Positions 7,591 through 14,439 of a DNA stretch of 16,495 bases are shown here, one piece after another (within the stretch, counting starts at the first letter, position 1; every line of letters starts with the position of its first letter). The DNA is taken from assembly GCA_036803025.1 (NCBI GenBank), contig DAIRVC010000047.1:1-16495 (forward strand), written 5' to 3'. Origin of the DNA: DAIRVC01 sp036803025. GTDB lineage: Bacteria > Chloroflexota > Anaerolineae > Anaerolineales > E44-bin32. The position numbers and the translations under genes were made by a program. The notes beneath the pieces were generated by a model, which saw only the letters and a program-made list of their open reading frames with translations, had not been told where the DNA came from and ran no database searches.

Positions 7591-9480
7591 TCAGGTCTCG
7601 CGGTACTCCCCTTCGACAACGTCGCCTTGTGCTTCGCCGGCGCCGCCCTGGGCCGGGCCGTCGGCCGGCGGGGTACCCTGCTGGGCATACATCTGCTGGC
7701 TCAGGGCGTTGGAGGCCTGCTGGACCTCTTCTGTCAGGCGCTTGATGCGGCTGATGTCGTCGCCCTTGAGCGCTTCGCGCAGTTCCTTGAGACTGTTCTC
7801 GATCCGGCTGCGGTCGGCGGCGGGAACCTTCTCGCCCAGATCGCGCAGCGCCTTCTCGGCTTGGTAGGCGAGCGTGTCGCCCTGGTTGCGCGCCTCGGCC
7901 AGTTCGCGCCGCTGGCGGTCTTCCGACTCGTGCTGCTTGGCCTCCTGGACCATGCGGTCGACGTCGCCCTTGCTCAGGTTGGTCGAAGCGGTGATGGTGA
8001 CCTTCTGCTGCCTGCCGGTGGCGCGGTCCTTGGCGGTCACATTCAGGATTCCGTTGGCGTCGATATCGAAAGCGACCTCGACCTGCGGCATGCCGCGTGG
8101 CGCCGGCGGGATGCCCTCCAGGCGGAAGCGCCCCAGAGTCATATTGTCGCTCGCCATCGGCCGTTCGCCCTGCAGCACGTGAATGTCCACCGCCGTCTGG
8201 TTGTCGTCGGCGGTCGAGAAGACCTCGCTCTTGGCGATCGGGATGGTCGTGTTGCGCTCGATCAGCGTGGTCATCACGCCGCCAAGCGTCTCCACGCCCA
8301 GGGACAGGGGTGTGACGTCGAGCAGGACGACATCCTTGACGTCGCCAGCCAGGACGCCGCCCTGGATCGCGGCGCCAACCGCCACGACCTCGTCCGGGTT
8401 GACGCCCTTGTGCGGCTCCTTGTCGGTCAGCGAGCGGACCAGGTCCTGGACCATCGGCATGCGCGAGGCGCCGCCGACCAGCACGACCTCGTCGACCTCG
8501 CCGGCCTTCAAGCCGGCGTCGCGCAGCACGGCTTCGAAGGGACCGCGAATGCGAGCGACCAGCTTCTCACTCAACTGCTCGAACTTGGCCCGGGTGAGCT
8601 TCATCTGCAGGTGCTTCGGGCCGGAGGCGTCGGCGGTGATGAAGGGCAGGTTGATCTCGGTCTCGGTTACCGTCGAGAGTTCGATCTTGGCCTTTTCGGC
8701 CGCCTCGCGCAGCCGCTGCAGTGCCTGGCGGTCCTGGCGCAAGTCGACGCCGGAGTCGCGCTTGAATTCGTCTGCGATCCAGGCAACGATGCCCTGGTCC
8801 CAGTCGTCGCCGCCCAGGTGCGTATCGCCGTTGGTAGCCTTGACCTCGACCACCCCGTCGCCGACATCGAGCAGGCTGACATCGAAGGTGCCGCCGCCCA
8901 GGTCGAAGACCAGGATGGTCTCGCTGCCCTTCTTGTCCAGCCCGTAGGCTAGAGCCGCGGCGGTCGGCTCGTTGATGATGCGCATGACCTCCAGGCCGGC
9001 GATCTTGCCGGCGTCTTTGGTCGCCTGGCGCTGCGCGTCATTGAAGTAGGCCGGGACGGTGATGACCGCCTTGGTCACCGGCTGCCCCAGGTGGGACTCG
9101 GCATCGGCCTTGAGCTTGGCCAGGATCATGGCCGAGATCTCCTGCGGGCTGTATTCCTTGCCGTTGACCGGGATGCGCACGCGCGCGTCGCCGGCCGGGC
9201 CCTTGACCACCTCGAACGAGACCATCTTGCGCTCGGTCTCCACCTCCTCGAAGTGACGCCCGATGAAGCGCTTGATGGAATAGACTGTATTCTCCGAGTT
9301 GACCACCGCCTGGCGTTTGGCCGTCTGGCCTACCAGGCGCTCGCCGGCCTTGTTGAAGGCCACGACCGAAGGGCACAGCCGGCCGCCTTCGGCGGTCGAG
9401 ATGACGGTCGGATCGCCGCCTTCCACGACGGCGACCACGCTGTTGGTCGTTCCCAGATCGATACCTACGATTTTCGACAT
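7591..9480 (-). CDS. dnaK: molecular chaperone DnaK (Hsp70)
   Basis: DnaK binds unfolded peptides in an ATP-controlled cycle with DnaJ and GrpE. The 629-residue protein has all three Hsp70 signatures: IDLGTTNS (7-14), VFDLGGGTFDVS (191-202) and VVLVGGASRMPMVQDLV (332-348). K70 and E171 match the catalytic residues of E. coli DnaK. The interdomain linker DVVLLDVTPLSLG (about 383-394) leads to the substrate domain and helical lid, then a Gly/Gln-rich tail ending DVVEGEYRET, a variant of the usual acidic DVVDAEF-type end. The frame is open 3 codons further, to a GTG at 9489, but GAGG lies about 8 nt before the ATG at 9480. There is no grpE, dnaJ or hrcA nearby and no CIRCE operator upstream, so it may be a second copy or be regulated differently. 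Confidence 0.97.
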   Translation of the reverse strand: MSKIVGIDLGTTNSVVAVVEGGDPTVISTAEGGRLCPSVVAFNKAGERLVGQTAKRQAVVNSENTVYSIKRFIGRHFEEVETERKMVSFEVVKGPAGDARVRIPVNGKEYSPQEISAMILAKLKADAESHLGQPVTKAVITVPAYFNDAQRQATKDAGKIAGLEVMRIINEPTAAALAYGLDKKGSETILVFDLGGGTFDVSLLDVGDGVVEVKATNGDTHLGGDDWDQGIVAWIADEFKRDSGVDLRQDRQALQRLREAAEKAKIELSTVTETEINLPFITADASGPKHLQMKLTRAKFEQLSEKLVARIRGPFEAVLRDAGLKAGEVDEVVLVGGASRMPMVQDLVRSLTDKEPHKGVNPDEVVAVGAAIQGGVLAGDVKDVVLLDVTPLSLGVETLGGVMTTLIERNTTIPIAKSEVFSTADDNQTAVDIHVLQGERPMASDNMTLGRFRLEGIPPAPRGMPQVEVAFDIDANGILNVTAKDRATGRQQKVTITASTNLSKGDVDRMVQEAKQHESEDRQRRELAEARNQGDTLAYQAEKALRDLGEKVPAADRSRIENSLKELREALKGDDISRIKRLTEEVQQASNALSQQMYAQQGTPPADGPAQGGAGEAQGDVVEGEYRET

Positions 9481-9508
9481 GCCATTCACCTCAATCTGAA
9501 GATCGCTG

Positions 9509-9514
9509 ATTCTA
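9509..9514 (-). promoter_or_regulatory. candidate -10 box of dnaK
   Basis: TAGAAT on the minus strand lies 28 nt before the dnaK ATG. No consensus -35, CIRCE repeat or clear heat-shock promoter was found in 9481-9615. Confidence 0.35.
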
Positions 9515-9588
9515 TGCTAGGCCGAGCGCACAAGAGCAGCGTTAACGGCCGGTAAGAGCGCCGTCGGCGGGAGGGATGTTCGGCAGGG

Positions 9589-9594
9589 TATACT
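9589..9594 (+). promoter_or_regulatory. candidate -10 box of the cyanophycinase-like fusion gene
   Basis: TATACT lies 21 nt before the ATG at 9616, giving a leader of roughly 15 nt with GGGAG (9606-9610) as ribosome site. No good -35 is visible. Confidence 0.5.
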
Positions 9595-9615
9595 CGGGGG
9601 CCAAAGGGAGCTTGC

Positions 9616-10767
9616 ATGCCAGGGCTGGTGACGCTGATCGGCTCGGGGGAGACCGCCGCCGGGATGGCGGGGGTGCACCGCGGCCTGCTCAAGGCGTTGG
9701 GTGACCCGCCCCGGCCGGTATTCCTGGATACACCGGCCGGTTTCGAGCTTGGGGCGGAGGCCATCGCCGCCCGCTTCGTTGACTACTTCGCCCAACGCTT
9801 CGACCTGGCCCTGGCTGTGGCCAGCCACCGGCGCGCCGACGACGACCCGCGGCTGCAGGCGGCCGCGCTGCAGGCGGTTTCCCGCGGCAACTACTTCGTG
9901 GCCGGCCCGGGCAGCCCCTCCTACGCCGCGCAACAGTGGAAGCGCTCGCAGGTGTATGCAGCGGTCATCGACCGATGGCATGCCGGTGCGCAGCTGGTCC
10001 TGGCCAGCTCTGCGGCGATCGCCGTCAGCCGCTACGTCCTGCCGGTGTACGAGATCTACAAGGTCGGCCAGGACCTGCATTGGCTGGATGGCCTGGACTT
10101 GCTCGGCCCGTTTGGATACCGGCTGGCAATCGTGACCCATTGGGACAATGCCGAGGGCGGCACGCACGACACCCGCGCCTGTTTCATGGGACTGGAACGC
10201 TTCGCCCGGCTGCGGTCGATGCTGCCTGGCGAGGCGGTCGTGCTGGGGGTGGACGAGCACACCGCGCTCACACTCGACCTGGAGCGCGGAACGGGCCGGG
10301 TACAGGGGCGCAGCGGGGTGACCGTCCTGCGCGGGGAAGCGGAGAGGCGCCACCCGGCCGGGACGTCGTTCGACCTGTCCGAACTGCTGCCCGCCGGGGA
10401 GGCCGCGCCGGAGCCGTCTGCTCCCGCCGATCGGCAGGCCCGCATGTCAGACTCGATTGCCCGAGCCTCGGCGCAGATCGCCGGCGGGGAGCTGGCCGCC
10501 GGGCTGGAAGCCGCTGCCGCGGCGGCCCGGCCGGAGGTGGCCGTCCTGCTCCACCAGGCGGCCCAGGCGATCCAGGACGAACCCCCGTGCGATGAAGCGG
10601 AGGCGCAACTGCTGGACGTGCTGGTCGAGCTGCGCGCCGGGCTGAGGTCGGCGAAACAGTGGGCGCTCGCCGACCTGGTGCGCGATCGGTTGGCTCAACT
10701 CGGCTATGTGCTGCGCGACACCCCGGAAGGGACCATCTGGGAGAAGGGGACGCCCAGCGATACCTGA
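9616..10767 (+). CDS. S51/cyanophycinase-like protein fused to a CysS-type C-terminal domain
   Basis: Residues 1-245 resemble the class I glutamine-amidotransferase-like fold of peptidase family S51 (cyanophycinase, PepE): LIGSGETA (7-14), FVAGPGSPSY (94-103), the nucleophile-elbow region LASSAAIAVSR (129-139), THWDNAEGGTHDTR (174-187) and GVDEHTALTL (211-220), close to the GxDExTAL of cyanophycinases. The elbow lacks the exact G-x-SAG; S131 or S132 would be the nucleophile, with H175 or H184 as candidate partners. After a Pro/Ala linker (about 258-275), residues 325-376 (ELRAGLRSAKQWALADLVRDRL, then LRDTPEGTIW) match the C-terminal helical domain of cysteinyl-tRNA synthetase, also found in YqeB-type proteins. 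No synthetase catalytic domain is present. The start has GGGAG at good spacing. The natural substrate is unknown; peptide hydrolysis is inferred from the family. Confidence 0.78.
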   Translation: MPGLVTLIGSGETAAGMAGVHRGLLKALGDPPRPVFLDTPAGFELGAEAIAARFVDYFAQRFDLALAVASHRRADDDPRLQAAALQAVSRGNYFVAGPGSPSYAAQQWKRSQVYAAVIDRWHAGAQLVLASSAAIAVSRYVLPVYEIYKVGQDLHWLDGLDLLGPFGYRLAIVTHWDNAEGGTHDTRACFMGLERFARLRSMLPGEAVVLGVDEHTALTLDLERGTGRVQGRSGVTVLRGEAERRHPAGTSFDLSELLPAGEAAPEPSAPADRQARMSDSIARASAQIAGGELAAGLEAAAAAARPEVAVLLHQAAQAIQDEPPCDEAEAQLLDVLVELRAGLRSAKQWALADLVRDRLAQLGYVLRDTPEGTIWEKGTPSDT

Positions 10768-10800
10768 GCTGCCTGCGCGCCGTCGGCATCGAGAAGGAAG

Positions 10801-10828
10801 AGAGCCGCGCCTCCCAGGGCGCGGCTCT
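10801..10828. terminator. bidirectional terminator hairpin
   Basis: AGAGCCGCGCC (10801-10811) pairs perfectly with GGCGCGGCTCT (10818-10828) around a 6-nt loop. It lies between two convergent genes, 33 nt after one stop and 33 nt from the other. Flanks are mixed (GCGTTGCTTC on the plus side, CTTCCTTCTC on the minus side). Confidence 0.7.
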
Positions 10829-10861
10829 GCGTTGCTTCAGGAGGGCTGGCCCTCTGGGTAT

Positions 10862-11752
10862 CTAGGGGATAGGGATGCCGTAGCTGGCCAGGAACGCCCG
10901 AGCGGAATCCGAATCCGTCCGGTAGGCGAAGTCGGTCCCGGAGCAGCTGCTGCTCATCCCGAAGGAGGTGATGCCGACGACGACATCGGTCCCGGTCAAG
11001 AACAGCGGGCCGCCGGAGTCGCCGAAGCAGGTTCCGCCACTCGGGGTGTCAGGATCGTCCGGCCAGTTGCCGGGGTTGTTGGAGGTCTGGATATTGTAGC
11101 CATCGGTCAGAGCGCTCTGCAGGCTGACCAGATGGGATACGGCGTAGTAGCGGACGCGGTAGGAAATGCTCTCAGGGTAGACGTCGTTCAGGCCGTAGCC
11201 GACGGAGGTGAAGGTGACCTCCTGCAGGCCGCGACGCGTGGCCAGGGCATCCAGGTATCCGGCGTTTGGCAGCTGACCATAGCCAAGCCCATAGACTGGC
11301 GTCTCGAGGATGACCAGGCCGATGTCGTGCGTGTCGGGCACGATGATGCCCTGGTAGTATGGATTGGCGATCGGCGTGCCGTAGTAGTCGCTCTCGCAGG
11401 GGTACCCGTCCCAGGTGTTCGGATCCAGGTCGCCGCACTCCAGGTCGGGATCCAGGAACCTTGGATCGAGAACCACCGGTTCGCCGGTCTCGGTGAACCA
11501 CAGCCGGGCGAAGGCGGGCGTGCCGATCTCCGGGTCGGGCGAAGTGCAGTGGCCAGCGGTCAGAAAGACGGTCGGCGAGAGCAGCGTCCCCGAGCAGCGC
11601 CAGAGCCAATTGCCATTCTCGTCGAAGAACCCGACCAGGCCGACGAACGGGTGCGCCGAGTCGACCGCACCGTACGTGATGGCCGCAGCCGGGATGACGG
11701 CCGCCAGGAGCAGGGCCGTCGCCAACAGAATCCCAAGAACGTGCTTGCGCAT
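10862..11752 (-). CDS. secreted trypsin-fold (S1) serine protease
   Basis: The 296-residue precursor starts with a Sec signal peptide (MRKHV, a hydrophobic core, then PAAA near residue 24), so it is exported. The S1 catalytic triad is visible: H68 in LTAGHC, D143 in THDIGLVIL and S246 in GDSGGPLF. Cys residues 53 and 69 flank the His as in chymotrypsin, and 242 and 270 frame the Ser loop; 106 and 119 may form a third bridge. The residue six before the catalytic Ser, which sets S1 specificity, is Gly rather than the Asp of trypsin, so cleavage after Arg or Lys is not expected. An insert between the His and Asp blocks is long and acidic. The start is the ATG at 11752, with GGGAGG 8 nt upstream; the frame is open 12 codons further. 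It has no obvious partner gene. Confidence 0.9.
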   Translation of the reverse strand: MRKHVLGILLATALLLAAVIPAAAITYGAVDSAHPFVGLVGFFDENGNWLWRCSGTLLSPTVFLTAGHCTSPDPEIGTPAFARLWFTETGEPVVLDPRFLDPDLECGDLDPNTWDGYPCESDYYGTPIANPYYQGIIVPDTHDIGLVILETPVYGLGYGQLPNAGYLDALATRRGLQEVTFTSVGYGLNDVYPESISYRVRYYAVSHLVSLQSALTDGYNIQTSNNPGNWPDDPDTPSGGTCFGDSGGPLFLTGTDVVVGITSFGMSSSCSGTDFAYRTDSDSARAFLASYGIPIP

Positions 11753-11780
11753 GCCTTCTGCCTCCCTCTGGTTGGTTGAC

Positions 11781-11795
11781 GCCCGCAACGCGGGC
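11781..11795 (-). other. small hairpin in the leader of the protease gene
   Basis: GCCCGC-AAC-GCGGGC forms a 6-bp stem with a 3-nt loop, 28 nt before the protease ATG. It may stabilise the 5' leader. I see no clear -10 box in 11796-11895. Confidence 0.3.
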
Positions 11796-11858
11796 TGAGC
11801 AAGCGGTGTCTATCTGATTAAGACGTTCTGGTGAGGCAGGGGATACGGCCTGCGCGCG

Positions 11859-11870
11859 CCCGCTTGCGGG
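11859..11870 (-). terminator. weak hairpin after the P-loop gene
   Basis: CCCGC-TT-GCGGG lies 25 nt past the stop at 11896. On the minus strand it would form a 4-bp stem with a GCAAG-type loop. There is no T-tract, so termination is doubtful. Confidence 0.22.
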
Positions 11871-11895
11871 GGTCCAGCGCGGCGAGTGTCCCGGA

Positions 11896-12624
11896 TCAGC
11901 CGGCAGGGCGCTGGCGGCAGTGCAGGCTCCACAGGCGGCCGAAGGCCTGCTCCAGCCGAGTCAGTAGCGCCTCGCCCCCGGCGGTGGTGACGTCATCTTC
12001 GTTCTCGAAGACGATGTACGGCAGACGAGTCGAGCCGACGTGCAGGAGCTCCGGGTCGGCGGCCGAGAAATCCTCCCAGTCATCCTCCCGATACAAGCGC
12101 TCCATCTTCTCGTCGGTCAGGCCGTGCTCGAGCAGGCTGTCGGGGCGTTGGGGGTTGAAACGCCGGCGGTTCTTGCGGAAGGACTCGGCGTAGGAGACCC
12201 GGACATACACGCAGGCCGCCTGCGCCAGCACTTGCGGACCGAGGTGCTGATAAGCGGCCCGGTAGCCGCCATGCTCGGCGCCGCGAGAGAACTCCAGAAT
12301 GGTGGTGTGCGGCTCGGGGTGATCCCGCTGTGCCCTGGCGAACTCGAGGCCCAGGCGCCGGATGAGCAGGTGCCATAGGTCCGGATGCTGGAAGTAGACC
12401 TGTGCGGTTGTGTGCAAACGCGGGCGCTGGAACACCTGCTCGAGCAGGGCGTCCTCCTCGAACCAGGCCCACAGCATCGGGAAATCATCGAGGACGATCA
12501 TCTCGCCGACGTGGAAACGCTCGATGCGGGCCGGGAGCGGTGTTTGCGCGAGGGCGTGCAGGATCTCGCTCTTTCCGGCCGCCGGCCGGGCGTTGAAGAT
12601 GAGGGTCGAGAAGAGAGATGGCAT
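11896..12624 (-). CDS. P-loop NTPase, nucleotide-kinase-like, uncharacterised
   Basis: The 242-residue soluble protein begins with a strand and a Walker-A-like loop, FNARPAAGKSE (10-20), which matches GxxxxGKS except that the first Gly is Ala. Later pieces recall small nucleoside or nucleotide kinases: TTILEFSRGAEHGGY (107-121) as a possible Walker-B/substrate region, and the basic stretch FRKNRRRFNPQRPDS (149-163), which resembles a LID with phosphate-binding Arg residues. The C-terminus (LPYIVFENEDDVT, then LLTRLEQAFGRLW) has the closing strand and helix of that fold. The start is the ATG at 12624 with GGAAGGG upstream; the frame is open to 12675. I do not recognise a named family. Kinase activity is inferred; a regulatory or GTP-binding role is also possible. 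Its neighbours give no clue. Confidence 0.7.
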   Translation of the reverse strand: MPSLFSTLIFNARPAAGKSEILHALAQTPLPARIERFHVGEMIVLDDFPMLWAWFEEDALLEQVFQRPRLHTTAQVYFQHPDLWHLLIRRLGLEFARAQRDHPEPHTTILEFSRGAEHGGYRAAYQHLGPQVLAQAACVYVRVSYAESFRKNRRRFNPQRPDSLLEHGLTDEKMERLYREDDWEDFSAADPELLHVGSTRLPYIVFENEDDVTTAGGEALLTRLEQAFGRLWSLHCRQRPAG

Positions 12625-12688
12625 GCGCGCCCTTCCCGGTCGAGGTTGCCGAGATTCTGGTCTGAGCCGACTCATCCGTCAAGCGCGC

Positions 12689-12719
12689 GGGCGGCGGGCG
12701 CCGGCAGGCTGAGCCGCCC
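12689..12719 (-). terminator. possible terminator of the lipoprotein gene
   Basis: GGGCGGC (12689-12695) pairs with GCCGCCC (12713-12719) across a 17-nt GC-rich loop, 22 nt after the stop. No T-tract follows on the minus strand. Confidence 0.25.
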
Positions 12720-12740
12720 TCTTCTTGATGGCGGGGCGGA

Positions 12741-13358
12741 TCAATCGGAGCGGTAGAAGAACATCGTGATCGTCTCCGGCGAGGCCCCGCGCGTGTCGAT
12801 CTCCAGCCGGTCGGGCAGACATCGATAGGGCGCCTCGCCGGGGACAGGCAGCGAGTAGCTCGGCCCGGTCCCCGGCATGGTGGCCACCTGGCCGTCTTTG
12901 TAGGCAGTCCAGGCCAGGACCTGTTGGTCGGATCCGATTGAGTTCAGGAACAACTGACCGTCCCCGGTCGTGTAGGTGCCCGAGGTGCCGAAGCGGCCGT
13001 CGGCTTCCAGGTAGGCATCCGGTCCCAGGTCGATGCGCAAGACGAAGATATCGGCGTGGTAGCTGAAGGCCTCGCCGTCGAACTCCATGAACAGTTGTCC
13101 GTCCGCCACGCGCATTCCGGGCACAGGCGCCAGCGAGGACACCAGCAGGTCGAGGTCCCCGGTATCCATTCTCCAGCTTCCGACCAGGCACGGGTCACTC
13201 CCGGCCGGGATCTCGGCGGCGGGCTCGTCGGGCTCCGGCGTCGGGATCGCCGTGGGCGGCTCGGGGGTGGCAGGTGTCGGAGCGGTGCAGGCCGCCAGCA
13301 GGGCGGCAGCCAACAGGATTGTGAGCGGGCGCCACGATCGGCGAGCAGTAACGGGCAC
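12741..13358 (-). CDS. secreted lipoprotein with Pro/Thr linker, unknown function
   Basis: The 205-residue precursor has a type II signal peptide (PVTARRSWRP, a hydrophobic core, lipobox LAAC with C24), so it should be lipid-anchored outside the cytoplasmic membrane. A Pro/Thr/Glu-rich tether (about 25-55) leads to a beta-rich domain beginning DPCLVGSWRMD (55-65), reminiscent of lipocalin-like extracellular domains that open with a CLVGxW motif; C57 and C180 could pair. The frame is open to 13385, but the GTG at 13358 is chosen because GGAGG lies 5 nt before it and it gives a compact signal peptide. No enzyme motif is visible. A binding or envelope role is likely but unproven. Confidence 0.72.
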   Translation of the reverse strand: MPVTARRSWRPLTILLAAALLAACTAPTPATPEPPTAIPTPEPDEPAAEIPAGSDPCLVGSWRMDTGDLDLLVSSLAPVPGMRVADGQLFMEFDGEAFSYHADIFVLRIDLGPDAYLEADGRFGTSGTYTTGDGQLFLNSIGSDQQVLAWTAYKDGQVATMPGTGPSYSLPVPGEAPYRCLPDRLEIDTRGASPETITMFFYRSD

Positions 13359-13440
13359 GACAGCCTCCAGTTTCAAATAAGACACAACACATCCGATAAT
13401 TGTGTGAGGCTATCGTCGAGCGGGGAGAATGTCAAGGGCG

Positions 13441-13463
13441 CCCGAGGCGGCTGGCCGCCCGGG
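13441..13463 (-). terminator. hairpin after the ATP-grasp gene
   Basis: CCCG-A-GGCGG (13441-13450) pairs with CCGCC-CGGG (13455-13463) with one bulge and a 4-nt loop, immediately past the stop codon at 13466. The following T-content is low. Confidence 0.4.
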
Positions 13464-13465
13464 GG

Positions 13466-14389
13466 TCAGGCGGCCGCGGCGATGAAAGCCGTCAGGGCTT
13501 CGGCGACGGCGTGGGCGACCTCGGCCGGCATGCCTTCGCGGGCGTGAGGCTGGAAGCGCAGGTCGATCGGATCATTGACATAGTCAACCACGATGAAGCG
13601 GCCGTCCCCCACCCGGGCGATCTCGGTCGAGAACAGTTGCAGGCCCGAGAGGCGCGCCGCGGTCTCGACGATCGACCAGAGCGGGTCCAGTCCGTGGCGG
13701 CTGCGCTCCTCGGCAACGACCGGCGTCCCGTACAGGCGTGTGCGGTCGTCCCACCAGCACGGGATCAGCCGCCCGCAGGCGTACAGGACGCGGAACCAGG
13801 CGCGCCGGCCTTCCAGGGAGGTCGGCTCGATGAATTCCTGCAGGATCAGGTCCTCGCCGGACAAGTGCTTGCGTGCGACCTGAACGTCGTCCCAGCCCTC
13901 GGCGGTGGTGACCACGCCCCAACCTCCGCCGCCGAGATCGGGTTTGATCGAGAATGGGCGGCCCAGGGCGCCCAGGTCGGTGGGCGGATCGAGCGTGGGC
14001 TGTCGGCGCAGGGAGGGTATGGCAATGGTGTAGGGTGTGTGGATGCCGGCGGCGATAAACTCCCAGTGCAGATTGGTCTTGTACCAGATTTGCCTGCGGC
14101 GCTCGCCGGGATTCAGGTGCACTGGGATGTTGGCCTCGGCCCACTCGTCGAGCGGGCCAAATTCCGGCGAGGTATCCGAGGCGCGGTCGAGGTAAGTGCG
14201 CGCGCTCAGGCGACCGGCCTGCACGGCGTCCATGCAGCGCAGGAGCAAACGCGGGGAGACCGCGGCCAGGCGCAGGCCGGCGCCGGAGAAAGAAGAGCTC
14301 AGCACCTCGAGGAAGGGCTCGTCATAGAGCCAATCGTAGGCCAGCAGCAGGTCGACCCGGCCGCCGGGCAGCGCGTCGGTGAGCGGCAC
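13466..14389 (-). CDS. ATP-grasp domain protein
   Basis: The 307-residue cytoplasmic protein has an N-terminal helical/alpha-beta part and an ATP-grasp core: the ATP-binding lysine and Gly-rich loop FSIKPDLGGGGWGVV (146-160), the hinge QEFIEP (184-189), and the Mg-binding strand FSTEIARVGDGRFIVVDYVNDP (beginning at 253; E256, D269, N272). Enzymes of this fold join a carboxylate to an amine or thiol via an acyl phosphate; the acceptor here is unknown. The frame is open to 14524, across the divergent neighbour, but a GTG at 14389 lies 6 nt after a TATACT box and fits a leaderless start; no ribosome site is visible. It is divergent from the DUF1684 gene; a shared pathway is possible but unproven. 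Confidence 0.75.
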   Translation of the reverse strand: MPLTDALPGGRVDLLLAYDWLYDEPFLEVLSSSFSGAGLRLAAVSPRLLLRCMDAVQAGRLSARTYLDRASDTSPEFGPLDEWAEANIPVHLNPGERRRQIWYKTNLHWEFIAAGIHTPYTIAIPSLRRQPTLDPPTDLGALGRPFSIKPDLGGGGWGVVTTAEGWDDVQVARKHLSGEDLILQEFIEPTSLEGRRAWFRVLYACGRLIPCWWDDRTRLYGTPVVAEERSRHGLDPLWSIVETAARLSGLQLFSTEIARVGDGRFIVVDYVNDPIDLRFQPHAREGMPAEVAHAVAEALTAFIAAAA

Positions 14390-14395
14390 GCCTTC

Positions 14396-14403
14396 AGTAT
14401 ACT
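14396..14403. promoter_or_regulatory. palindromic -10 element shared by divergent genes
   Basis: AGTATACT is self-complementary, so TATACT faces both ways. On the minus strand it ends 6 nt before the ATP-grasp GTG; on the plus strand it lies 36 nt before the DUF1684 ATG. Neither side has a convincing -35. Symmetric -10 boxes are known to drive divergent transcription. Confidence 0.6.
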
Positions 14404-14439
14404 GGAGGACACCCGGCGACACGCCGACGAGGAGGAGGC

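Noticed and set aside
7486..8952. A 488-codon plus-strand open frame antisense to dnaK
   Set aside because: It mirrors dnaK codon structure and has no recognisable domain; dnaK is certain on the minus strand.
9481..9615. A CIRCE (HrcA) operator between dnaK and its divergent neighbour
   Set aside because: No TTAGCACTC inverted repeat or near match was found.
10706..11779. A 357-codon plus-strand open frame antisense to the S1 protease
   Set aside because: The protease has an intact triad and signal peptide on the other strand; this frame has no motif and a Gly/Val/Asp-biased shadow composition.
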